Source: Atherinomorus stipes (Eukaryota; Chordata; Actinopteri; Atheriniformes; Atherinidae). Taken from it: DNA of 64,000 bases. The stretch covers positions 1 through 64,000 of the forward strand of contig JALJCO010013660.1 in NCBI GenBank assembly GCA_023101725.1, written 5' to 3'. Position 1 is the stretch's first letter. The number at the start of each line of letters is the position of its first letter. This document shows positions 11,145-22,100 of the stretch, one piece after another. The position numbers and the translations under genes were made by a program. The notes below the pieces were generated by a model, which saw nothing but the letters and a program-made list of their open reading frames with translations, searched no databases and was not told where the DNA came from.

Positions 11145-12056
11145 GTATTGGGCAGGTGATGAGCAGTGCCTGGTTTTCTCCACATATACCGCTTAGAATT
11201 AACTCCAAAAAGTTCAATCTTGTCTCATCAGACCAGAGAATCTTAGTTCTCAGTCTGGGAGTCCTTCATGTGTTTTTCAGCAAACTCTATGTGGTCTTTC
11301 ATATGTCTGCACTGAGGAGAGGCTTCCATCGGGCCACTCTGCCATAAAGCCCCGACTGGTGGAGGCTGCAGTGATAGTTGACTTTGTGGAACTTTCTCCA
11401 TCTCCCTACTGCATCTCTGGAGCTCAGCCACAGTGATCTTTGGCTTCTTCTTTACCTCTCTCACCAAGGCTCTTCTTCCACGATTGCTCAATTTGGTTGG
11501 ACAGCTGGTCTAGGAAGAAATCTGGGCGTCCCAAACTTCTTCCATTTAAGGACTATGGAGGCGAGTGACCATGCGCTTAGGAACCTTTAGTGCTGCAGAA
11601 ATTCTTTTGTAACCTTGTCCAGGTCTGTGCCTCACCACAATTCTGTCTCCGAGCTCCTTGGACAGTTCCTTCCACCTCATGATCCTCATTTTCTCTGACA
11701 TGCAAGGTGAGCTGTAAGGTCTTATATAGACAGGTGTGTCCCTTTCCAAATCAAGTCTAATCAGTTTAATTAAACACAGCTGGACTCCAATGAAGGATTA
11801 GAACCATCTCAAGAAGGATCAGAAGAAATGGACAGCCTGTGAGTTAAATATGAGTGTCACTGCAATGAGTCTGAATACTTTTGACCATGTGATATTTCAA
11901 CTTTTCTTATTAATAAATTTGAAAAAAAATTCTATATTTCTGTCTTTTTCTGTCAAGATAGGGTGCTGAGTGTACATTAATGAGAAATAAAATGAACTTT
12001 TTTGATTTTGGCAAATGGCTGCAACAAAGAGTAAAATGTTTAAAGGGGTCTGTATA

Positions 12057-13327
12057 GATGGGTTTCCTGTTTACAAACATTGGCAGTTGCGCGCGCATCC
12101 AGGGGGCAAAAAGCCTGTGTTTTGTATTGGAGTCTACGGCCAAACACGCACTTATATCATTCATAAAAATGTAAAGTAAACTCCGACGAAACAGAGATCG
12201 TTGTGTTTTAAATTATATTGAATAAATCTGTATTTTGATGACGAATAACAAAATACCGACACTGCGTTGCTGTGTTATATTTCTATCACGATTACACTAA
12301 CTTGGTAAGGGAGTCATCACCCGGAAACGGCATTTTTCTGGTTAAAACATGGATATTATTCGTGTTGGACCTCATTTGAAATTTGCCTGAAAAACCTGAG
12401 TTAGAAAGCGGCTTAAACTTTCGTTTAGACTCTTTGTTAAAACCAAAAAGAGGCCACAACAATCTGCAGCCTGCAGCAGGTTCAGTTCAGCTCCGCTGTC
12501 GTCCTCACCTCCTCCATACAGGAGCAACTTTCACTAGTTTGGGATTAAACCAGGCAAAGATGACATCATCACTACGTTTGGAAAGTAGTTGATTCCAACT
12601 GTTAGGGACTAACACGCATTGCTGTCTGTAAGTTTCGCTGCTTGTGTAACGTTCTGCTTTATTGTGTATGAGATCGTGGTGGACAGTAGACAGACTAGCT
12701 AACTGCTAGCAAGCTAACAGTATGAACTCAAACGCCATCTGATTTACGACCCCCGTACTTCGTACTAAATCTCCGGGATGCGTTGTTATGCCACGTGAAC
12801 ATTCGTAAACGGCTCCACCATCAGTTTCTTCTTCTTTTTTAAGTTCGTGCCTAAGCAGCAGAGGACGGCTGTCACACACAGTGTTTACAGTTTATGTCAT
12901 GCAGCCGATCGCGGCGGTGATGCTGCTATTACAGTCTTCCCACTAGAATACGGGAATCATTTCTGCCTCCGCCGTGGTTTAATCCTACATGTGACCATGG
13001 TGAAAGACTAAATAAATCATAGTCTGAACCGGAATAAAGTTATCTGAGAGGGTTTTCTGAAGATCAGTCACTCCTACTGTCCTATTTTCACCATTTTTAA
13101 CTGTTCACATGCATTAATGTTTTGATTTTTGCAACCGAACAAATACCAGGACTCAAACATTATGTTTCCCAGACAATTTCACGTCATATCTTGACCTAAT
13201 CTGCATTAAAAGTCGAGTTTTGTATGTGAAACACACCCCTTCTCATAGTTCAATAATGCTTTTCCTCTGTTTTATTGCCCCCTGGTTGCTAGCGCATCCT
13301 ATCTGTGACGTTGCTCAGAAACCCATC
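12057..13327. mobile_element. GATGGGTTTC-ended element, copy 1, 1271 bp
   Basis: The ends are GATGGGTTTC and GAAACCCATC. TATA lies on both sides (12053-12056 and 13328-13331), and the insertion cleanly splits the right Tc1 inverted repeat. The copy at 32003-33859 is its reverse complement with the same termini. No convincing coding frame exists. The duplication may be TATA, or TA if the ends include TA. The class (Tc1-like versus another TA or 4-bp family) is unresolved. Confidence 0.75.
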
Positions 13328-13347
13328 TATACTTTCTGTACCCACTG

Positions 13348-13738
13348 TACTTGTGTGAAGCTGGATTTAGTGCACTTGTGTGCAGGAAGTCCAAGTATCG
13401 TTCCTGACTGGATGTCATGTCAGAATTGAGGTGTGCTCTGTCTATTACAGAGCCTGACTTTGAAAGGCTGCAGCGAGGTTGGTAGGCTCAGCCATTGCAT
13501 TAAATGTGACGAGTTGAAATGAAAAACTTATTCAAAAAAATGTCTCTGGGGTCACCAGAAATTTGTGATGTCAAAATGGGATCACGGACCAAAAAAAGGT
13601 TGGGAGCCACTGTGCTAGGCAATGTTACACTACATTTGGAGTTACATTCAATATGCTAGTCAATGCTATGTTAACTAGCAATACAGTATATTAACAATAT
13701 ATCAACAATATATTGCTAGTTATACAATATATAATATA
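13348..13738. other. No gene recognised between two Tc1 elements
   Basis: Short spacer containing tatatta/caatata repeats at 13670-13738. No exon or RNA gene seen. Confidence 0.5.
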
Positions 13739-13982
13739 CAGGTACTACCCAAAAAATTTGAATATCCGGAAAAAGTTCTTGTATTTCTGTAATTCAACTG
13801 AAAAGGTGCAATTTACAAATTGTATAGATAAATAATATGCAAATCATTATATTTCAAGCTTTTATTTGTGTGGATGTTGCTGATTAGAACTTGCAGCTTA
13901 AGAAAACCTCAAATTCAAAGACTCAAAAAATTAGAATATTCCATGAAATCAATTATAAAAGGATATTAAAAGCAAAAAAGTC

Positions 13983-15031
13983 GGGTGGTGGCGCCCTGGG
14001 GGTGGTGGCGCCCTGGGGGTGGTGGCGCCCTGAGGGTGGTGGCGCCCTGGTGTCAGGTGTGTGGGGCAGGGACGTTGGGGTGGGGGCTGGCCTGCCCTGG
14101 GGGGCCGTCGTCTGGGGGTCCGGTCCTCCTGGGTTTCAGTTGGGCCGACCCCGGGTCCGGGGGGGTGGGTGGCTGCTCCTGGGCGCTTGGGCCCGGCGCT
14201 GTCTCCGCTCCGGGGGACGCTTGGCGCCCGGTGGGGTCGGCAGCTGCTGGTCTTGGTCCGCTGGGGCCTGGGCCCCCAGACTGCAAGGGGGCTCCGGCTG
14301 GGGCCGCCTTTGCCGCCCTTCGGGGGATGCATGTCCGCTCTTTGGGGGGGTAGCTGGGATCTGGGCCTCTGGGTGGCTGCTGGGGGCCTGGGTCGTGAGC
14401 CTTGCGGGCTTCCTCCTCCTTGCAGAGACAAGGCTGCATCTGCATGACTGTATCACCACGGAGCACCCTTTATTATGCATGTTGACACTGTGACACTGCT
14501 TCCCATTGCGATGACTAGGTTGTACCTCTTCTCTACTTCCCATTGCGCTGACTAGGTTGTACCTCTTCTCTGCGTAGTTCTGCGTGTGTTTGTGTGTGTT
14601 TGTATGATCTGAGGATATTTAAGCCACCTGCAGGTCCTCCTGTAGGGGATTGCTTGTTTTGTTTTCCAACAGAGACCTTGGTTGTTTAGGGATCGCGGTA
14701 CAGATGTACCAGTGAACTGTGTAAGTAGATTCATGTTTTCTCTCCTCTCTCTCTTCCTCTTCCTTACTCCTTTCTCTCTGTTTCACTTTCTATCATTACC
14801 TCTGTTAACTTTCATTTCTCCCTTGTCAGGCCCAGCAGTTTGGTATGGAATGCTGTTACAAACAAATGTTTAAATAAAGAAATAAAATGAATAAACATGA
14901 TATCAAGTGGAACCTTATGTTCATAAAGCTCCGCTTGGTAAAGCAAAACTGTTCAACAGAATAAAGCAATCAGATTTCCATTCTGCTTGCTTCGATGCTG
15001 GACAGGACAAGTTAAAAAAAAAAAAAAAAAA
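13983..15031 (+). mobile_element. GC-rich poly(A)-tailed retroposon, about 1.05 kb
   Basis: Flanked by AAAAGCAAAAAAGTC (13968-13982) and a near-identical copy at 15032-15047, with a run of about 20 A just before the right copy. This is the signature of target-primed retrotransposition. The 5' part is very GC-rich and opens with about four copies of a 17-bp unit (ggtggtggcgccctggg). A roughly 39-bp duplication (cttcccattgcg...) lies at 14490-14570. The 3' end (gtttaaataaagaaataaaa to ggacaggacaagt) recurs at 35611-35783. Long frames at 13891-14543 follow composition rather than coding. It may be the 3' part of an L1-like LINE. Confidence 0.7.
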
Positions 15032-15067
15032 AAAAGCAAAAAAAGTCAGGCCCTCTAAAATAAAATC

Positions 15068-15790
15068 TTGTATCAGTACTTAACACTTGGTTTGGGCCCT
15101 TTTGCATGTATGACTGCCTTAACCCGGCGTGGCATGGATGCTACCAGCTTGTTGCATATCTCGCGTGTTATGGAAGACGAACATGCTTCAATCACAGCTC
15201 TGAGCTCTTCTTTATTGTTTGGTCTCTTCCCGTTCAGCTTTTTCTTGACAATGCCCCACAGTTAATGATGGGGTTAAGGTCAGGTGAGTTTGCAGGGCAA
15301 TCACGCATGGTGATCCATGGTTGTTGAACCAGGATTTTATACTTTTGACAGTGTGGGCAGGTGCCAAGTCCTGCTGAAAGATGAAGTCTGCATCCACGTA
15401 CAGCGGGTCCACAGAAGCAAGCATGAAGTGCTCCAAAATTTCCTGGTAGGTGGCTGCGTTTATGCTGGACTTGATGAAACACAGAGGACCAACATCAGCA
15501 GCTGACATGGACCCCAGGTCATCACAGACTGGGGAACTTAACACTGACCATTTCTCCAGGTTGTGGTCAGTTCTCCGGCTTGTACACCGTTTTCTTCCAC
15601 ACTTCTTCCTTCCACTTAATTGTCCATTGATGTGCTTTGAGACAGCACTCTGAGAACATCCAGCTTCTTTTCTATCACTTTTTGTGTCTTTCCCACCTTG
15701 TGCAGGGAGTCAATGATGGTTTTCTGCACAACTGTCAGATCAGCAGTCGTCCCCATGATAGTGAATTCTTCTTAACCAAGACAGAGACTT
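15068..15790 (-). pseudogene. Tc1 transposase fragment
   Basis: The minus strand encodes DADFIFQQDLAPAHTVKSIK and then, in another frame, ANSPDLNPIINCGALSRK. These are the QQD-x-AP-HT and SPDLNPI blocks of Tc1 transposases, carrying the second catalytic acid. The usual acid and tryptophan of the last block are degraded and the frame shifts between the blocks. Upstream, MLSSPVCDDLGSMSAAD and CFIKSSINAATYQEILE match the centre of the domain. The copy is inactive. Confidence 0.75.
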
Positions 15791-16189
15791 TTTAAAAGGC
15801 TCGGGGCATCTATGGGGGTGTTTTGGATTACTTACCTGATTAGAATGTGACACTCTGAGCTACAATACTGGATCTTTTCATAGTATTCTAATTTTTTTAG
15901 TTTTTGAATTTGAGGTTTTCTTAAGCTGCAACTCCCAATCAGCAACAGCCAAACAAATAAAAGCTTGAAATATATTGATTTGCATATTATTTATCTATAT
16001 GATATGTAAATTGTAACTTTTAAGTTGAATTACAGAAATACAAGAACTTTTTCTGGATATTCAAATTTTTTGGGTAGTACCTGTATCACATATATTGTTG
16101 AGTTTAGTATTGTTTATTTTTAATGTTGTGAAGATTCCATTGGGCCTTAAAAGGAACTTTAAAACCAAAATTACCATCATTCTTATTAT

Positions 16190-16360
16190 TGATGAATGTG
16201 GGGGATTTCTGATTGGTTACATGCGTGCATTCCACCATTCCAACATCCTAACCCTACCCCTAACGCCTACTCTTAACCCTAACCCCTATGTCGGAGTGGC
16301 AGAATGGCTGAGTGGCGGAATGGTGGTTGCCCCCCTTTCTGATTGAAGGTGTTGTTTGGT
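16190..16360. repeat. Small fold-back repeat with CCTAA-like core
   Basis: The arms attccaccattcc (about 16230-16242) and ggaatggtgg (about 16317-16326) are inverted. The centre contains cctaaccctacccctaa. It resembles a short MITE with a degenerate telomere-like core. No target duplication was identified. Confidence 0.4.
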
Positions 16361-16625
16361 TACAGCTGCAATCCATGGCCGTAAGGTGTATTTGTGTAAC
16401 ATTGCTAACATGGCTAGTGTGTTTTTTCTTCCATGCGGGAAACCAGTAATAATCATTTATCCCTGGGTTTATACATTACCTTTGCGTCATGGGAACAGTT
16501 ATGGGAACAACACAGAAACTTCTTGCCATATCATTGTTTAAAGTACTGATGACAAAACCCTAATTTCAAGGAATTTAGCAATAGGACAATACAACAAAAC
16601 AAAATAAGTAGTTCTGTGCAGCTAT

Positions 16626-16949
16626 GGGCCTTTTGCATTGCAGCTTCACACAGCACGGTACAACACAGTCCAGCACCACACGCTAAGGACGACCAGGACG
16701 GTTTTTGTGTCCATACAGGAGAAGTAGTAGTCTAATACCTTGAAGTTGGTGGAGTAGGTGCTGTCGACACTGCCGTGACGCCACTGCCATGTCACGCACT
16801 GGTCTGGAAAGTAAAAGCAACAATGGAAACTTTGGATGATATTGAGGTGTTACTGCTGTTGCTGTTTTCTCTGTGGCTTGTAGACACCGAAAACGGAGCC
16901 AGATATTTTTTAAAAAGGCGAGGCAAAACACGGACCCACAACTGTTAAA
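16626..16949 (+). pseudogene. PIF/Harbinger 5' head fragment, copy 1
   Basis: It starts GGGCCTTTTGCATTGCAGC and matches 42385-42670 over nearly its full length. A short frame from the ATG at 16823 reads METLDDIEVLLLLLF and continues to ENGARYFLKRR before a stop. The pattern (acidic start, leucine run, then basic residues) resembles the N-terminus of Harbinger-type (HARBI1-like) nucleases. The rest of the gene is absent. The family call is inference from a short segment. Confidence 0.45.
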
Positions 16950-17379
16950 GAGCTGCTTAGACCAGCATCGAGCTGGACAAGACCGGCACCCAAGGCAGTC
17001 ACAAGTAACAGGGAGAAACACGAGTGGCTAACAGTTAGCTTGTGGCCAACTCCTACCTCGTGGCTAACCGTTAGCACACTAACTCGCAGGAAATAATTAG
17101 CCTTTAAAAATGAGAAGATAACTTATATGCTTCCAGTGGAGTTTTAAATAGTTCCTGTCAGGGGCGGATTTAGGAAATTTGGGGCCCCAGGCGAAGGTAG
17201 GCATGGGGCCCTTTTTGAGACAACACACACAGAGATGATTTACCTTTATACAACTCAAACCTGGTTGCCGGCAACAGCAGCAGCAAGATGGTCGAAGCCC
17301 TTTTCAATGTTATGGTGCTGAAACGAGAACACACAAAACATCAGGTCAATTATACAGATACAAACATTTTAACAAATTA

Positions 17380-17975
17380 CACATGCACTATTTCTTTTAC
17401 CTTTTGTCCCTCTCTTCCTGTCCCTTTTCCTGCTCTCTCTATCCCTTTTACTCATCTTGCTCTTCCTTCTTTTTCTGTCTTAGTGTCCCCTTTCACTTTG
17501 GTCTTTTTTCTTCTTCTGTATCTTTTACAATATCCCCCTCTCTTTTCTCTTCGTTCCTTTTTGTCGTTTTTTGCATTTCTCTCCTTTTTGTCTTTTCTTT
17601 CTTCTGTCCCTTTTACTTATATTCTTCTCCCTCTTCCCCCCCTCCTGTCTTTTACTTGTAATTTTTGTATTTCTCTCCCTTTTGTCAGTTTTGTCTTTTC
17701 TTCTGTGGCTTCTGCTCATTTCTCTCCTCTTTTGTCTTTTTCTTCTTCTGTCCCTTTTACTCATATGCCTCTCCTTTTTTTCTTTGTCTTCCAGAACTTT
17801 GTCTTTGTATTCCTCTCCTTTTGTTCTTTGCTTCTTCTGTCCCTTTTATTCACATTTTACTCTCCTTTTCTGTTCTTGTCTTTTTCCTGTAGTTTTTGTA
17901 TTTCTCTCTCCTTTTGTCCGTGGCTTTTTTCTTCTGTCCCTTTTACTCATATTCCTCTAATTTTTTCTTGTCTTC
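17380..17975 (+). repeat. Pyrimidine-rich degenerate minisatellite
   Basis: The phrase cttctgtcccttttactcat and variants recur at about 17437, 17603, 17743, 17835 and 17930, with C/T-rich filler between. The 312-aa plus-strand frame across it is almost wholly F, L, S, P and C and is explained by composition. The tract lies on the 3' side of the transposase gene, inside the hAT element. Confidence 0.7.
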
Positions 17976-18012
17976 AGAAGACAACAAGAAAAAGTGAGAG
18001 GAATATAAGTAA
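17942..18012. repeat. Imperfect palindrome at the minisatellite edge
   Basis: The left arm tttactcatattcctct...cttgtcttc is mirrored by gaagacaacaag...agaggaatataagtaaa. The repeat unit is thus present once in inverted orientation. This could be a remnant of an inverted duplication within the minisatellite. Confidence 0.6.
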
Positions 18013-18035
18013 AGATGGAGAGGAAGACTATCTTA

Positions 18036-19061
18036 CAGTTTTTCTCGTTGCTAAAACACTAAATCTCTTCTCAAGCCAATTTTTCAGAAGCCTAAACCAA
18101 GGTATCAAATCTGTCCTTTGTGTCAAACCGAAAGCACCTTTTACATCATTAGACACTGTTTGCAAACACATTTGCATTGTGATGCACTTGCTGTGCAAAA
18201 TGGTAAACACATGCTGCACACTTTGATCACAAATAAGACACAGTTGTCAACAGGTAAACACAGTGACTCAAAATTGATTTCCCCTTTGGCTGATGATGAG
18301 GGAACCAATATAAACCAGTTGAGGAAGCTGTGGGAAGTCAAGATTTTGCAATGAATAGAGGAAATCAGAGAGGAAGACTACGATAAGAGGTGGTCAAGGG
18401 TGAGGACATAAGGGGACAAAATCAGGTCCGACGCAGAGCCTTCATTTCAGGTGAAATCCGTGCAACTGTGATCTGCCATGCTACAGTCCAAGGAGGTTAT
18501 GTTTTTGATGCGTTGGTTTGTTTATCGGTCTGTCAGCAACTTTACGGAAAAAGTTCTGGACGGATTGACCTGAAATTTTCACCAGTTATGAGCCTCAGCC
18601 CAAGAACGAACCCATTACATTTTGGTGGTGATTCAGATCACCTTCTGGATCCATAATTTTTTTGAAGGATTCTTTATCATTGCGAGTTCTGCTTAGCAGA
18701 GGTCTGCCCTCTAGTACTTTATGTTATGAGTTCTCTGTGTTGTGACATGATGCATTTGGCCTGATGTAAATAAAAAAACATACATTTTGACAGCATGATG
18801 TTCTGAGAACTATGTTTTCCTTTTTCCTTCTAGTGTTTCCTGATTGCTCTGTAGTGTTCTACATTTTCTGTGCTTGGGGCATGATTTGACCATAGTGTCG
18901 CTTTTTGAGGCCAGGTGATGCTGTTTTGAGTCAGTAACTTCCTTTTGCAGCAAGAAAAAGAGGTTTTGGGAAAGTAGTTTGAGTTTGGGGTTTAGTGTAT
19001 AAAGTTGTGAAAAACTGAGGGGACATTTCAAAAATTGTGTTTTAGCAATTGAGAAAAACTG
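18036..19061. mobile_element. TA-flanked MITE nested in the hAT element, about 1.03 kb
   Basis: The ends are CAGTTTTTCTCGTTGCTAAAA and inverted ttttagcaattgagaaaaactg, with TA on both sides (18034-18035 and 19062-19063). TA duplication fits Tc1/mariner. No transposase was found. A dispersed repeat (18490-18715) lies inside. It sits downstream of the transposase stop and so spares the gene. Confidence 0.7.
18490..18715 (+). repeat. Dispersed fish repeat, second copy
   Basis: It carries tcggtctgtcagcaac, acggattgacctgaaattt and a tail gcagaggtctgccct. It is related to 410-505. It lies within the TA-flanked MITE, so it was either part of that element or inserted into it. Confidence 0.5.
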
Positions 19062-19118
19062 TATTCTCCATGTTTTACTATCCCTTTTTCTAGTTGTCTT
19101 TGTTTTCTCCCTTTCTCC

Positions 19119-22100
19119 TTAAAATCTCATTTTTCGAGCTTTTGCCTCAGCAAATCTTGCAATGAGGAGATCCATATCCACTGACTTCCTGACTTCATGC
19201 TCGATGGAGAGAACAGCGAGTGCATACAGCCTCTCTTGTGACATTGTTGACCTTAGATATGTTTTAATGAGCTTCAGCTTTGAGAAACTTCTCTCACCTG
19301 AAGCTACTGTCACAGGGAGAGTGAGAAGAAGTCTGAGGGCTATGCTCATATTTGGATAAAGGTCTAGCAGATTCTCCTTATAGATATGATCAAGCATCTC
19401 AGATGGTGATGAGATTTGTGTGGGGAAGGATCTAGTTGCACCCTTTACCTCAAGTTTCAGGTCCTCTGCATCAACATCAGCCATTCTCTCCTCCAGTCTG
19501 TGGCAGCATTCATCCAGCTTCCCTTCCTTCTCAGTGCTTCTCATCACATCAGTGGAGTAGAGGAATCCATACAGCTCATAGAAGGTTTCCATGTGTGAAA
19601 ATCTCTCCTTTAATGAAACAAGAGCTGTATCAACAAGAGGCAAGAAAAACTCTCTTTTGCAAGTCTCTTCTGCTGTTGACTGAGTTTGCCCTCTTCCTTC
19701 ATACTCAAACTGGCGGGTTGTTCTTCTCTGACGCACCTCTGGCCAGCTCATCTCCACCTCAAGCCTCTCTGCCATTTCCCTGGCCTGTGCTTTGGCAGTG
19801 TTGAACCCATCATCCCAATATTCCTGAAGGAATTCTGTCACTGCCCCTATTTCCTTCCTGACTGTTTCAAGTGAAACTTTCTGGCTCTGCAGGGTCTTGC
19901 TGGCTTTATTTATCTGGTACAGCACATTGTACCACACAACGGTACTTACCATAAAAGGCCACCTCTGCATCTCCTGGCAGATGCTTCCAGCTGTTGAAAC
20001 AACTTCTGCATCCCTTTTCTCCATGGCATATTCCTTAAGAGCACTCAATGCCTCCACAATTTCAGGAAGCTGGTAGCGAACAGCTTTGATGGCTTCAACC
20101 CTGGACCCCCACCTGGTTGTTGATAATGCCTTCAGTGTGAAGTTCTTGACATGCTCTGTAAGAATGGACCAGCGGTGAACTGAGGAGCTGAACAGAGTGT
20201 AGAGTCGCTGTAGCAGACCAAAGAAGCTGATGGATGTTACAGATGACTTGGCAGTATCCCCAACAACATGATTCAAAGAGTGACTTCCACAAGGAACACA
20301 CAAAGCCTTTCCATTTAGTTCCAACACTCTTTTTTGGACCCCCTGCTTTTTACCCTGCATGTTACTGCCATTGTCATAAGACTGGCCACGACAGTTGGAG
20401 AGGTCCAAGCCTAGTGTTTCTAGGTGCCCTAATAATAAATCACATAAGCCTCTTCCTGTTGTGTCAAGTGCTGGAAGAAAACCAACAAAGTGCTCTTGAA
20501 TGGAGATTCCTTTTGAGGTTTCACAATTCACAATCCGTAGCACCACTGAAAGTTGCTCTGTGTGACTGAGGTCTGGAGTGCAGTCCATGATAACAGCATA
20601 ATATTTAGCTGTCTTTATTTTCTCCACAATTGCATCTATTGTGCACTGGGCTACAAGGGAGATAATTTCATTTTGGATTTGTTTACTTAAGTAACTGTCA
20701 CTTTGCTCTTTGGCTTGACTTCTCCTTAGATGCTCTCTCATAACTGGGTCAAACTGAGCCATGAGCTGAACTTGCCCAAGGAAATTTCCATTTCCAGTCT
20801 CGAAAAGCTTGTCAGAGTGACCACGAAAAGCTAGATTACGCTCTGCCAGATAGTTCACAATTGCAATTAATCTTGTCAGGACCTCTTTCCAGCGATTTAC
20901 TTCTAGAGAAAGAAGATTTTGGTTAACCTGATCTTTAGCCGTGTTTGTCTGAAGTTTTTGTGAGAGGTTGTGCCAAGCATCCATGTTTGCAATGTGCTCA
21001 GATGACTTTTCATGTTGTCTTAGGTGAGCTGAAAGATTCTTCCAGTCATTAAACCCATCCCCACTCAGCTGATTGCTCCTTCCTTTGTTACCAAAAAGGC
21101 GGCAGCAAAAACAAATGATGCAGTCCTCCTTTTCACTGTAGACAAGCCATGTTCTACTTATCTGTTCTCCATTTTTCATCTGCATGTAGTAGTTGCTATT
21201 GGTAAATCTGCGACCATCTTCATTTCTAGGGAAGATCCTGTCCTTAACCTGAAGTGGTCCTCTCCGCACTACTGAGCAGCATTCACCATCAGATAACTGT
21301 TTTGGCCAGAGTGCTGGATCATCTTCAAGCACAACACTGGGCTGCTTGCTTATCAAAGTAGATGATGCTGTTGGACTTTCAAAATTGGGTGTTGCATTAT
21401 CCTCAAAACTTGGCTGGGAAGTTTCAGGTGTCTCACTACAACAGCCCATCCCCGTCTCATTCTGTAAACAACAAAACACAGTATAAGGCTTTCACATAAT
21501 GGTGAAATGTATTTCTCAATTGCCAACACCTAAATTTGAGGATTTCATGTAGCTTCAATTTAGTCTGCACCACTGTATCTCAAAGGCAAATACTAAACTT
21601 TTTACTCCACTACTGTACATTATTCATACTGTTGGTTACATATTTCAAACCCTTCCTGCACAGTGGAAACCATGTATCCCCAAAATAATTATTTAATGCT
21701 GGTATATAATATATGTATATTTATACGTTTATATTGGTAAACTTAGTCTTCCTTTGAGGGTGACTTCTTAGGTCAAAAGTCTTTAGAAGATTTTTTTGGG
21801 CCAATGCATCATGACAGGACTGAAAACATGCTTCATAACACAGGAAAGATTAATGGTGCTACTAATACATGACAATTGCTTAAACTGCCCAAGAGTAAAT
21901 TAATTAATATAAAATTAGATCAAGCTTAAACATCTACAGCAGCAGTACATGATGACACACATCAATATTTCTACAAAGCTGTGAAGCTGACAGGGATAAT
22001 TTAGATAACACCCTTAAGTTTCATAGTTTGTATTGTTTTGAATGCATAACCTAACACATTAAGAACTAAACACTTGCCTAAATTACAAGTAAAATCAAAT

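Larger units (their letters stand above)
9758..11749 (-). pseudogene. Tc1 transposase, split by a retroposon
   Basis: Reading on the minus strand, the N-terminal helix-turn-helix region lies at 11546-11710 (MRIMRWKELSKELGDRIVV). The next segment, about 11390-11490, contains RRALVREVKKKPKITVAEL. After a frameshift and the retroposon it resumes at 9803-9985 with [20 protein letters not shown]. That segment holds the second catalytic aspartate of the Tc1/mariner DDE triad (QQDND-P-HT). The transposase would cut and paste the element at TA sites. Frameshifts, stops and the 1.06-kb insertion show that this copy is dead. Confidence 0.8.
9495..13347 (-). mobile_element. Tc1-like element with two nested insertions
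   Basis: The left end is CAGTGGGTACGGAAAGTATT. The right end, after removing an insertion, is ggggtctg joined to tatactttctgtacccactg, its inverted partner. Long inverted repeats include caaaatcaaaaagtttattt at the left and gaacttttttgattttggca at the right. Transposase remnants run on the minus strand. A retroposon lies at 10087-11144 and another element sits in the right inverted repeat at 12057-13327. The right flank is TA and the left flank is TG, consistent with a mutated TA duplication. Confidence 0.85.
13739..16083 (-). mobile_element. Tc1-like element with a nested retroposon
   Basis: The ends are CAGGTACTACCCAAAAAATT and its inverted partner aattttttgggtagtacctg. TA is present on both sides (13737-13738 and 16084-16085), as expected for Tc1/mariner insertion. 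The inverted repeats are about 200 bp long (for example tcttgtatttctgtaattca at the left, tgaattacagaaatacaaga at the right). A retroposon occupies 13983-15031. The transposase is on the minus strand and broken. Confidence 0.88.

Noticed and set aside
13891..14543. Overlapping open frames of 120-200 aa on both strands
   Set aside because: GC-rich repeat composition keeps all frames open; the residues are G/W/P/R-rich with no motif, inside a retroposon.
16240..16290. Interstitial telomere repeat
   Set aside because: Cctaaccctacccctaa is short and irregular and sits in the centre of a small fold-back repeat.
17288..18226. 312-aa plus-strand open frame
   Set aside because: Composed almost only of F, L, S, P and C because it reads through a pyrimidine-rich minisatellite; no domain, and it lies antisense to the hAT gene's 3' side.
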